The position numbers and the translations under genes are program-made. A DNA stretch of 13,867 bases, taken from Planctomycetota bacterium (GTDB taxonomy: Bacteria > Planctomycetota > Planctomycetia > Planctomycetales > Planctomycetaceae). A model generated the notes under the pieces. It was given only the letters and a program-made list of their open reading frames with translations. It was not told the origin of the DNA and did not search any database. This document shows, in pieces, positions 6,934-13,867 of the stretch (position 1 is its first letter; each line of letters opens with the position of its first letter). The DNA is taken from NCBI GenBank assembly GCA_029977045.1, contig JAPOLP010000052.1:1-13867 (forward strand), in the 5' to 3' direction.

Positions 6934-6946
6934 GGCTCACGTCGCG
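6924..6946. terminator. Compact hairpin between convergent genes, likely bidirectional terminator
   Basis: CGCGACGT (6924-6931) and ACGTCGCG (6939-6946) form a perfect 8-bp stem with a 7-nt loop. The TAA at 6931-6933 begins in the last base of the left arm and continues into the loop. The convergent gene ends at 6955. The symmetry and position suit termination from both sides, although there is no T-run on either strand. Confidence 0.5.
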
Positions 6947-6954
6947 AAGCCCGC

Positions 6955-8481
6955 TCAATCCTTGGGAACTGCACCGGCGGGCGGGTCCGTCTCAGGCGGT
7001 GCATCGCTCGCCGTGCTGACGGATGTTTGCGGTGCCGCGGCTTCTGGTTTGTCCGTCGGCTTGTCCGACGCTGCCGGTTCGTTGCCGGACTCCGACTCCT
7101 CGTCAGCGACCCGTACTTCGATGCGCCGCGCGCCGGCTGATTTCTTCGACGCCTCGATCACCAGTTCCATCTGCTCGGCCAGAACCTTGTCGGCCAGGAT
7201 GGTTTGCACCCAGCTCAGTGCTTCGGCGGCCAGTTGCCGCGAACCGCCGCCGTCCGCCTTGGCAGCCTCGACGATATTGAGCATCCGCCGTACGGCATCG
7301 CTGTGACGTTTCCGCAGGTACAGAATCCTCGCTTCAAAGTAGTCGACCAGCAGCGGATCTTTGAGCTGCAGGCGATACTTGCGCAGCATTTCCTCAGCCT
7401 GGTCAGCTGCATTGACTTCCAGAGGCAGCGTGATCGCCGCAAAGACCAGCGCTTCCTTGTTCCTGTCGTCCGAATGCTTTTTGAGGGACTCGGCCAGCAG
7501 TTCCTGCGCTTCATCCAGGTGTCCGGTCCGCGTCAGATATGTCGCGAACCGTGACGGGATTTGGGTGCTGAACGGGTACAGACCCATCAGCCGCTGCAGC
7601 ATCTGTTTGTGCTCGGACTTGTCCGAGGCCTGAGCAACGATCGCCGCAAGGTACTCAGCGCCCTGTTTCGTACTGCCCGTCTCCTTGTATAAAATCTCTG
7701 CGAGCTTCACAGCGTCGTCGACCCGCTTCAGAGCGATCAGCAGTTTGACCTTCTCGTTTCTCAGCTCCAGATGGTCAGGATCAAATGCCAGCAGTTCGTC
7801 GACCAGTCGCAATGAGTCTTCGTACCGCTTCTCTCTCAGAGTGAACTGCAGCAGTTCGGGATACAGCTCGGGAATCTCTCGGGAGAGCGTCAGCGCGGTC
7901 GAAAGTGTCTGCTCCCTGCGCTGATCGTGATAGGTCGCGGCTTCGGGCTTGTTCTCCGTACTCAGCAGAACAGTCTTTGCCTGAAAACCGTACGTCGCCA
8001 GCAGAGCGACAGCTCCAATTGACGCATAATCGCGGTTGAGTTCGATGAGCTGGTCGATACTGTCGCGGTCGCGGGCAAACAGCCGCAGCTTCAGTTCGTA
8101 AGCCTTGTACTTTGGATTCTTCGGAGCGTCCTCGATCGCCAGACGGATTTCGGCGTTGGCCGCTTCGAAACGCTGCAGCCGTTCGAGTGCGATCGCCTTC
8201 AGATAGCGGTTCTCTGGCGGCGCCGAAGTGCCATCGAGTGCCGAAAGTGCATCGAGTGCCTGCTCGTTGAGGCTCCGCTGCAGAAGCGGCCGTGCTTCAG
8301 CGGCCAGCTTTTCGTACGCCGCTTCCCGCTGTGCCTGTCGAACTCCGAGCCAGATCGCCGTCACGGCAGCGACCGTTAGCAGGATGCCGCAGGCGACAGC
8401 AACCTTCACCCAGCCAGCTCGCGCATGATGCGGCTCGAAGCTGCTGCCAGGTTCAACAACACTCGCCCGATGCGTATTCAC
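6955..8481 (-). CDS. Membrane-anchored TPR-repeat protein
   Basis: A 508-residue protein starting at GTG (8481) with a good SD (GGGAAG on the minus strand, 8488-8493). Residues 1-24 are cytoplasmic in the likely topology, 25-47 form one transmembrane helix (VAVACGILLTVAAVTAIWLG), and the rest is probably periplasmic. Residues about 55-440 consist of helical pairs with TPR features such as ALDALSALDG, NRYLKAIALERLQRFEAANAE (quoted in part), the block DSLRLVDELLAFDPDHLELR, and TRTGHLDEAQELLAESL. The last 55 residues are a low-complexity Glu/Pro/Ala/Ser tail. TPR arrays are scaffolds for protein interaction and no partner can be named from sequence. The gene follows the zinc-ribbon gene after 82 bp on the same strand, so the two may be co-transcribed. 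Confidence 0.8.
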   Translation of the reverse strand: MNTHRASVVEPGSSFEPHHARAGWVKVAVACGILLTVAAVTAIWLGVRQAQREAAYEKLAAEARPLLQRSLNEQALDALSALDGTSAPPENRYLKAIALERLQRFEAANAEIRLAIEDAPKNPKYKAYELKLRLFARDRDSIDQLIELNRDYASIGAVALLATYGFQAKTVLLSTENKPEAATYHDQRREQTLSTALTLSREIPELYPELLQFTLREKRYEDSLRLVDELLAFDPDHLELRNEKVKLLIALKRVDDAVKLAEILYKETGSTKQGAEYLAAIVAQASDKSEHKQMLQRLMGLYPFSTQIPSRFATYLTRTGHLDEAQELLAESLKKHSDDRNKEALVFAAITLPLEVNAADQAEEMLRKYRLQLKDPLLVDYFEARILYLRKRHSDAVRRMLNIVEAAKADGGGSRQLAAEALSWVQTILADKVLAEQMELVIEASKKSAGARRIEVRVADEESESGNEPAASDKPTDKPEAAAPQTSVSTASDAPPETDPPAGAVPKD

Positions 8482-8563
8482 AGGAAGCTTCCCGTTGTGG
8501 ATGAAAGTCGGATCGTTCGAGTGAGTATAGTTTCCCGGTCGACCGTCGGAGCCGTCTTCGCAG

Positions 8564-8812
8564 TCAGATTACCAGTCTCAGCAGCACCAGAATCACGGCG
8601 ATGATGCCCACAAAACCGATCGCACCCCACCAGCCCGGACGACCGTCCCAGGCGGACGTTGACGCAGTCAGAAACTCTCCGCAGTAGGGGCACATCGCAG
8701 CCTCTTCGTAGACGTCACGTCCGCAGGCATTGCAGGCAACTGTTTCGGCGCTCTCGTCCGAATCATCTGGATAGTCATCGAATGCGTCTTCCGCGTCGTC
8801 CCAGTCATCCAT
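8564..8812 (-). CDS. Small zinc-ribbon membrane protein
   Basis: An 82-residue protein starting at the ATG at 8812. The open frame extends upstream, but the extra part is Arg-rich with no family features, while the text from MDDWDDAED onward is compact. It has three parts: an acidic N-terminus (1-25, rich in Asp/Glu), a zinc ribbon with CNAC at 27-30 and CPYC at 41-44, and a single C-terminal transmembrane helix at about 61-81 (WWGAIGFVGIIAVILVLLRL). Small proteins of this design, with 'CPYCGE' before a terminal helix, are common in planctomycetes and have no known function to my knowledge. The four cysteines suggest a structural zinc site on the cytoplasmic side. An AAAGAG stretch just upstream on the minus strand could be the ribosome binding site. 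Confidence 0.78.
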   Translation of the reverse strand: MDDWDDAEDAFDDYPDDSDESAETVACNACGRDVYEEAAMCPYCGEFLTASTSAWDGRPGWWGAIGFVGIIAVILVLLRLVI

Positions 8813-9020
8813 CGTTACTCTTTGAACTCCGCTGCTCCGTGGAAACGCCTTCGCTCCTGAATGGGTTGCTGAGCGTTCTCGCTTCCCGCGACGGTGTGGA
8901 AACATTCGATCGCCATTACGATCCTGCCGCGTGATCGTACGATCGGCCCATTGAAACTGCAGCAATGGAATTCGTTTTCGCGAGTCTTCTCCTCGCCAGA
9001 CCAGCGCCCGCCCGACTGCC

Positions 9021-10193
9021 ATGCTTGCTTCCCGCACCAACCAGCCATCGTCGAGACCGCAGAAAACTCCAGGACCCCGCAGGTCTCCGGCCAAGCGGAT
9101 TCTGTTTGCCTCGATTTATCTGGTCTGGCTGGGTCTGCTGGGAATCGGCGGGATCGCGTTGTTCTGGTGGATTCAATACGACCAGCTGCCGCACACCGAA
9201 CCGTCGCAGGACCTGGTCTGGCAGCACTTTTACCGCGAGGTCTTTGAAGATGAGATCGTCGCTGCGACGCCTTCGCTGGACGACAATCGTCTCGACATTC
9301 TGCTGCTCGGCGGTTCCGTCATGGAGCAGACCGGTCCCTACTTCGAGGATTACATTGCCAAACGGCAGGACCTCGACGCCAGCGTTTATGTGGTGGCCCG
9401 GGCCGCGCATAACTCCCGCGACTCCGCACTGAAGTACACACGGATCGCGGACAAGCCGTTTGACTTCGTACTCGTCTACAACGGCATCAACGACGTCCCG
9501 ATGAATTACATTCCCGATGACCGTTTTAAAATCGGGTACCAGCACTGCAGCTGGTTCAATTCTTTCGACCGCCGACTCGAAGCCGGACGGGTTTACCTGA
9601 AGGACGCGATCGTCAATACCGTGGAACGCTACGCCGTGCGTTCGCGACCGGACGAGGAAATGCTTCCCTTCGGGGCAACAATCAAGACGCCTCCCGCAAT
9701 CAAAAAGAATCTCCGGGAGATCATTCACCTTGCCCGCAAGGCAGGTTCAACTCCGGTCCTGATGACGTTCGGGCACTACATTGAACCCGGTTATGACCGC
9801 GAGACCTACCTCAGCGGCGCGTACGGCTACGGCAAAGGCCCGTTCGGAATGCCGGTAGAAGACTGGGGCCTGCCTGAGCACGTTCCTGCGATCATGAAAG
9901 CGCAGAACGACGCCATTCGGGAACTGGCGACCGAGGAAAACGTCCTGTTGATTGAGCAGGCGGAACTGATCACCGGTCGCGACAACTACTGCGACGTCTG
10001 CCATCTCTCGTACGCAGGCTGCGAGCTGTTCGTCAGAAACGTCATGGAAGCACTGCCTGCTGTTTGGTCGAAGAACGACACGGCCACCCGCAGCGGCACA
10101 GATGCCGATGACGAAATCCTCTCAGACAGCGAGACTGCCGCAGGTAAGTCACCCTCGCCTCAACATGAGAATGCCGGAAGTTCACCAGACTGA
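9021..10193 (+). CDS. Membrane-anchored SGNH/GDSL-family hydrolase
   Basis: A 390-residue protein. A basic N-terminus precedes one transmembrane helix at about 27-50 (ILFASIYLVWLGLLGIGGIA), placing the enzyme domain outside the cytoplasmic membrane. SGNH blocks are visible: block I ILLLGGSVM with nucleophile Ser99, block III YNGINDVP with Asn157, and block V CDVCHLS with Asp325 and His328 as the D-x-x-H pair. A central stretch (GSTPVLMTFGHYIEPG) is the usual strand before the cap region. The last 40 residues are polar and probably disordered. The family includes esterases, lipases and carbohydrate O-acyl hydrolases or transferases; the sequence does not settle the substrate. No SD is obvious before the ATG. 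The acyl-CoA synthetase gene starts 26 bp after its stop, implying an operon and a link to acyl chains. Confidence 0.83.
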   Translation: MLASRTNQPSSRPQKTPGPRRSPAKRILFASIYLVWLGLLGIGGIALFWWIQYDQLPHTEPSQDLVWQHFYREVFEDEIVAATPSLDDNRLDILLLGGSVMEQTGPYFEDYIAKRQDLDASVYVVARAAHNSRDSALKYTRIADKPFDFVLVYNGINDVPMNYIPDDRFKIGYQHCSWFNSFDRRLEAGRVYLKDAIVNTVERYAVRSRPDEEMLPFGATIKTPPAIKKNLREIIHLARKAGSTPVLMTFGHYIEPGYDRETYLSGAYGYGKGPFGMPVEDWGLPEHVPAIMKAQNDAIRELATEENVLLIEQAELITGRDNYCDVCHLSYAGCELFVRNVMEALPAVWSKNDTATRSGTDADDEILSDSETAAGKSPSPQHENAGSSPD

Positions 10194-10209
10194 CGCACGA
10201 ACCGACATC

Positions 10210-10213
10210 GGAG
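10210..10213 (+). promoter_or_regulatory. Ribosome binding site of the acyl-CoA synthetase gene
   Basis: GGAG lies 6 nt before the ATG at 10220 and fixes that start. Confidence 0.5.
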
Positions 10214-10219
10214 CCTGTC

Positions 10220-11893
10220 ATGAGTCAGTGGCCCAGCCTGTGTGCGATGCACCGTTCTCAAGCCGAACGACTTGGTCCGCGAGTCGCGCTGCGGTTTCCG
10301 GAGCATGGCCTCTACCACGACATTTCATGGAACAGCTATCGCCGACAGGCAGATCAGGCAGCGGCTGGACTGATCGATCTTGGAGTCCAGCCCGGCGATC
10401 GCATCGCGATCCTGTCTGAAAATCGGTTCGAGTGGCTGATCGCCGATCATGCGATCCTGAGTGCCGGCGCGGCTGATGTTCCTCTGCACGCGCCGCTGGC
10501 GCCGGCGCAGGTTGCTTTTCAGGTCGGCCACAGCGAATCACGCGGCATCGTTGTCAGCAATCAGGCGCAGGCCGACAAGGTGTTCGAGGTCCTGGATGAG
10601 CTGCCGCTGCTGGAGTTTCTGGTTTCGTTTGAGCCAATCGAGAGCCGCTCTGATCGTATTCGCGTGCTTTCCTGGACGCAGTTGCGGCATCAGCTTTCCA
10701 GCGATGCCCTGGACGCGGCTCAGCAGGAAGTTCAGCGCCGGGAAGCCGATCTGAATTCCGAATCACTCGCGACGATCATCTACACCAGCGGAACGACCGG
10801 GAACCCGAAGGGCGTCATGCTGACGCACGGCAACCTGCTGTGTAACGCCGCGTCGACGTGCGAAATCTCGTTCATCACGATCGAAGACACACTGCTGAGC
10901 TGGCTGCCCTACAGCCACATTTACGCTCGCTGTGTCGACCACTATCTGACGTCAATCGCCGGTGTCACGGTCGCGCTCGCCGAGTCCGTCGACACGCTGA
11001 TGAGCAATCTTGGCGAGATCAAACCGCACTGGCTGACGTCGGTCCCGCGCGTGTACGAGAAGGTCTGGAACAGCGTCGCGACGCTCGATGAGGAAACCCG
11101 CAACTCCGCCCTGCGAAGCGTCTTCGGCCCGCGAATCAAGCAACTCACGTCGGGTGGTGCTCCACTGCCTCGCCAGATCGCCGAAGGCTTCTTCGCTGCC
11201 GGACTGCCGCTTCTGGAGGGCTACGGCCTGACGGAAACCTCGCCAGTCATCTCGTTCAACAGTATCGAGCAGTACCGGATTGGCTCGGTCGGCAAGGCAC
11301 TCGGCGACGTTGACGTTCGCATCGCTTACGACGGTGAGATCCTGACACGCGGCCCGCACGTCATGCGTGGTTACTGGAAGAACGAGGATGCGACGAACGA
11401 AACGATCGAAGACGGCTGGCTGAAGACCGGCGACGTCGGACGGCTCGACGAGGACGGCTTCCTGTTCATCACGGACCGCAAGAAGGACCTGTTCGTCACG
11501 TCGTCAGGGAAGAACATCGCTCCGGCAGAACTCGAACGCATCCTCAGCCGCGACGAGTACATCGATCAGGCCGTTGTGTACGGCGACGGTCGGAAGTTCG
11601 TCAGCGCCCTGATCGCCCCCGACTTTGGCAGACTGCAGACCGTCGCCAACGAACGGAACGTCGAGCTGACAACCGACGATGAGTTTCTCACGGCGCCGGA
11701 ACTGCTCGCGTTTTTCGAAGAACGAATCCAGTTGGTCATGGAGCAGGTCAGCCAGCCGGAGCGAGTCAAAAAGTTCCTGCTCCTCGCCCGCCCGTTTCAG
11801 GTGTCCGATGGCGAATTGACCGCGACGCTCAAGGTCCGCCGCCGTCACATCATCGACCGCTACGAAGAACAGCTTGCGGCACTGTACGAGTAA
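10220..11893 (+). CDS. Long-chain acyl-CoA synthetase (AMP-binding, FAA1/ACSL-like)
   Basis: A 557-residue ANL-superfamily enzyme that activates a fatty acid with ATP to an acyl-adenylate and transfers it to CoA. All core motifs are present: P-loop-like IIYTSGTTGNPKGVMLTHG at 186-204, SWLPYSHIYAR at 227-237, GYGLTETSP at 334-342, DGWLKTGDVG at 398-407, the hinge DRKKDLFVTSSGKNIAP at 419-435, and LTATLKVRR with the probable catalytic Lys538. The hinge wording and the LTxTLKxRR motif are those of the COG1022 group (eukaryote-like FAA1/ACSL), which acts on long-chain fatty acids, more than of E. coli FadD. At 557 residues it is slightly shorter than many members, but no motif is missing. No signal peptide or transmembrane helix is seen, so it is cytoplasmic or peripheral. 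It is the second gene after the SGNH hydrolase; chain-length preference is unknown. Confidence 0.93.
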   Translation: MSQWPSLCAMHRSQAERLGPRVALRFPEHGLYHDISWNSYRRQADQAAAGLIDLGVQPGDRIAILSENRFEWLIADHAILSAGAADVPLHAPLAPAQVAFQVGHSESRGIVVSNQAQADKVFEVLDELPLLEFLVSFEPIESRSDRIRVLSWTQLRHQLSSDALDAAQQEVQRREADLNSESLATIIYTSGTTGNPKGVMLTHGNLLCNAASTCEISFITIEDTLLSWLPYSHIYARCVDHYLTSIAGVTVALAESVDTLMSNLGEIKPHWLTSVPRVYEKVWNSVATLDEETRNSALRSVFGPRIKQLTSGGAPLPRQIAEGFFAAGLPLLEGYGLTETSPVISFNSIEQYRIGSVGKALGDVDVRIAYDGEILTRGPHVMRGYWKNEDATNETIEDGWLKTGDVGRLDEDGFLFITDRKKDLFVTSSGKNIAPAELERILSRDEYIDQAVVYGDGRKFVSALIAPDFGRLQTVANERNVELTTDDEFLTAPELLAFFEERIQLVMEQVSQPERVKKFLLLARPFQVSDGELTATLKVRRRHIIDRYEEQLAALYE

Positions 11894-11992
11894 CAGCCGT
11901 TAAAGGCTGATCTGTCACAGTGACCGTTGGCACGAAGGCGCATGGCGACTGAACGACACGAGCCCTTCGGCGTCGAAAACTCTGCGACCAGA

Positions 11993-13216
11993 CTACTTCT
12001 GCCCATCAAAAATCGTGCGGATGCTGGCCGACGCGAGAGTGTCGTTGATCACCTTGTCAGCGGCGGCCATGCGGGCTTCGCCAAAGAGTTTCTGGTTAAT
12101 TGCTTCCTGCACGTCGTCGAACGGCGTGTAGCTTTCCTCTTCGTGTTCGATCACGCGGACCATGTAGTACGCGTCGTCGGTTTCGATCGGGGCGCTGATC
12201 TTGCCGGGGGTAAGTCCGAAGATCGCTCGTTCGATCTGTTCGTTGGCCAGGCTGCCTCGTGTGGTCCAGCCCCAATTGCCGCCGTCCTCCGCCTTCAGGC
12301 CATCGGAATGCAGCTTCGCAACTTCGTCGAATGGCTTCTGCGCTTTCAGATCGATGACCGCAGCCCGGAGCTTCTCAACAGCTGCCGCCGGATCGTCACC
12401 TTTACGAATCCGAATCTGCTGCCAGTTCACGCGTTCGGGGTTGTGGTAGTTTTCCTTATGAGCGTCGTACCACTCCTGCAGTTCGGTGCGGCTTAGCTTC
12501 TGCGTCTTTTCGAGCTGCTGGCTGATGTAGAACTTCGCCATCTCGAGCGCCGCGAAAGATGCTTTCAGCGACTCGATCGTCGAGTCCTGTTCTTCGAGGA
12601 TGCGTTCCAGTTCGAGCCGCGTCTTGACCTTGTAGTTCGGCAGCAGTTCGTTCTGCACATGCTGCTCGAACAGGCGGTCGATCTGCTGGTCAAGCTGCTC
12701 ACGCTGTTCGTCCTTCAAGTCCTGCACCAGGGCCGAGGACAGAGCCGCCTTCTGAATGTGATCCTGCAGTTCGTTGCGAATGATCTGTGAGCGGAGTTCG
12801 TTGATCTGCTCGGGAGTCAGCTTGTCTTTCTGCGCCTGAAGCTGGCCGTAAAACCGTGAGGCCTTGAGAACGTCGTCGGCGAAGATCGGCGTCGAGTTCA
12901 CCTCGGCTACAACCGTCGCTCCGGTCAGCTCGACAGGGACGTCGTTCTGGTTCGAGTAGTCGGTCAGGCTGATCGTCGAGGAGCCGCTACTCCCCGGTGG
13001 CAGTCCAGCCTCGCTGGCTTCCGCATCGGCCTTCAGGCGATCGAGTTCGCTGCGAACGTCGGCGAGTTCCTGCTTGCGTGGCGGAACGTTCTTCTCGGTG
13101 CCTTTGTCGCGGTTGAACATCCCGGACAGAAAACCGGGACCTTCGGCTTTGGGGCTGCGGCAACCGACGAGACAGAAAGCGAGAACAGACAGCGCAAGGG
13201 CCGTGCGAAAAGGCAT
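11993..13216 (-). CDS. Periplasmic lipoprotein with SurA/PrsA-like chaperone and parvulin-like domain
   Basis: A 407-residue protein with signal peptide and lipobox LVGC (Cys19). A linker with a short coiled-coil stretch (about 47-70) and a Ser/Gly segment precede the helical chaperone part at about 100-255 (VVAEVNSTPIFADDVLKA, then long charged helices), typical of SurA/PrsA proteins. The parvulin (PpiC) fold lies at about 262-358: VNWQQIRIRKGDD, PFDEVAKLHSDG, GGNWGWTTRGSL, AIFGLTPGKISAPIETDDAYYMVRVIE (quoted in blocks). C-terminal helices follow. These proteins help fold secreted and outer-membrane proteins. Two histidines usual in active parvulins appear replaced (Gln267, Tyr351), so PPIase activity is doubtful while chaperone activity remains plausible. 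It follows the mfd gene by 102 bp on the same strand and may be co-transcribed with it. The SD before the ATG at 13216 is weak. Confidence 0.87.
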   Translation of the reverse strand: MPFRTALALSVLAFCLVGCRSPKAEGPGFLSGMFNRDKGTEKNVPPRKQELADVRSELDRLKADAEASEAGLPPGSSGSSTISLTDYSNQNDVPVELTGATVVAEVNSTPIFADDVLKASRFYGQLQAQKDKLTPEQINELRSQIIRNELQDHIQKAALSSALVQDLKDEQREQLDQQIDRLFEQHVQNELLPNYKVKTRLELERILEEQDSTIESLKASFAALEMAKFYISQQLEKTQKLSRTELQEWYDAHKENYHNPERVNWQQIRIRKGDDPAAAVEKLRAAVIDLKAQKPFDEVAKLHSDGLKAEDGGNWGWTTRGSLANEQIERAIFGLTPGKISAPIETDDAYYMVRVIEHEEESYTPFDDVQEAINQKLFGEARMAAADKVINDTLASASIRTIFDGQK

Positions 13217-13318
13217 GGTTCTGCATCCATTCAGAACGTGACGGGCCGAACACCGGAGAGGAGATGTGCTGAGCGCGACCGGCGATCCGACTTCCGAGAA
13301 GGGTCCGCGAGTATATGA

Positions 13319-13867
13319 CTACCCTGAAAAAGGCGCCAATATCTTCTTCAGCGTGCCCAGAAGCGCCCGGGGAGAGGCGTCCGGGTTCTTCAGAACGAAG
13401 CACGCCTGACGATGATCGACGATCCGCAGACGTGACTTGAGCCGGGTTTCCTTGAGCAGATTCATGTATTTCCGGTCACGATAGGTCAGAACCAGATAGC
13501 CATCTTCGAGATGAATCCGCGTGACCTGCCACAGACGTGCCAGAATCTGCACTTCCTGCTGGTCGATCAGCCGCTGAGCGTCGTCGGGAATCGGCCCGAA
13601 GCGATCCCGCAGCTCTTCCGTAAAGTCCCCAAGTTGCTCCAGAGTCGTCAGCGACGACAGTCGCCGATAGACCTCGATCTTCGGTTTGCCAGGCGGCACG
13701 TAGCTCGACGGGAAGAACGCTGAGCCGGGCAGTTCGAGCGTCACGTGGTCGTCGCGTTTCTTCGGCTCCTTCTTGAGCTGCCGGACCGAGTTCTCCAGCA
13801 ACTGGCAGTACAGCTCGTACCCGACCGTCGCGATGTGCCCGCTCTGTTCGGTTCCGAGCAGGTTGCC
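13319..13867 (-). CDS. mfd: Transcription-repair coupling factor Mfd, C-terminal fragment (cut by right edge)
   Basis: The last 182 codons of a leftward gene that enters from the right edge. It opens with GNLLGTEQSGHIATVGYELY and continues CQLLENSVRQLK, the junction after the helicase core that is characteristic of Mfd, including the GHI...GYELY signature. It then carries the C-terminal TRCF domain: ELPGSAFFPSSYVP, then KIEVYRRLSSL, then ELRDRFGPIPDDAQRLI. Mfd is an ATP-driven translocase that removes RNA polymerase stalled at DNA lesions and recruits UvrA; this domain regulates it by contacting the N-terminal region. The stop is TAG at 13319-13321. The helicase and RNA-polymerase-binding parts lie outside the window. 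The chaperone lipoprotein gene starts 102 bp downstream. Confidence 0.93.
   Translation of the reverse strand, partial: GNLLGTEQSGHIATVGYELYCQLLENSVRQLKKEPKKRDDHVTLELPGSAFFPSSYVPPGKPKIEVYRRLSSLTTLEQLGDFTEELRDRFGPIPDDAQRLIDQQEVQILARLWQVTRIHLEDGYLVLTYRDRKYMNLLKETRLKSRLRIVDHRQACFVLKNPDASPRALLGTLKKILAPFSG

Noticed and set aside
8813..9094. N-terminal extension of the zinc-ribbon protein on the minus strand
   Set aside because: The added residues are Arg-rich without pattern and overlap the start of the divergent SGNH gene; the ATG at 8812 gives a compact acidic start.
11894..11909. CAGCC/GGCTG inverted repeat just after the acyl-CoA synthetase stop
   Set aside because: The stem is only 5 bp and no T-run follows, too weak to call a terminator, although the position in a convergent gap is suitable.
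11927..12496. A 189-codon open frame on the plus strand
   Set aside because: It is antisense to the parvulin-like gene, which has a lipobox, a recognisable fold and consistent codon use.

Overview
The window is chromosomal DNA of about 60% GC, most probably from a planctomycete (Planctomycetota, Planctomycetales-like; genus not determinable). The grounds are a Ser/Thr kinase with the planctomycete-type N-terminal region, several Cys-anchored lipoproteins, a Pro/Gln-rich secreted protein beside a Wza-like exporter, a small zinc-ribbon membrane protein and a TPR membrane protein. No rRNA, tRNA, CRISPR array, transposase or phage gene is visible. Ten complete genes and two edge-truncated genes account for nearly all of the sequence.

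Layout: (1) 1-209, minus: N-terminus of a Ser/Thr protein kinase running off the left edge. (2) 556-3364, plus: a Pro/Gln-rich lipoprotein followed 40 bp later by a Wza-type polysaccharide-export lipoprotein. (3) 3521-5260, minus: a secreted protein with a long Pro-rich N-terminal half and a C-terminal outer-membrane beta-barrel. (4) 5525-6933, plus: two tandem paralogous lipoproteins. (5) 6955-8812, minus: a small zinc-ribbon/TM protein followed by a membrane-anchored TPR protein. (6) 9021-11893, plus: a membrane-anchored SGNH hydrolase and, 26 bp on, a long-chain acyl-CoA synthetase. (7) 11993-13867, minus: the C-terminus of Mfd followed by a lipoprotein with a parvulin-like PPIase domain.

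The theme is the cell envelope. Polysaccharide export, a surface barrel, four or five lipoproteins, a periplasmic SurA/PrsA-like folding factor and an anchored SGNH hydrolase coupled to acyl activation sit within 14 kb. The clearest leads are the tandem lipoprotein pair with a possible TolB-N/CsgG-like fold, the Wza homologue whose first SLBB domain is split by a Pro/Gln-rich insert of about 110 residues, the shared Pro-rich composition of three consecutive envelope proteins, and a parvulin domain lacking both usual histidines. No defence system, gene cluster for a known natural product or clear mobile element was found. All functional assignments come from reading motifs and were not checked by database search.
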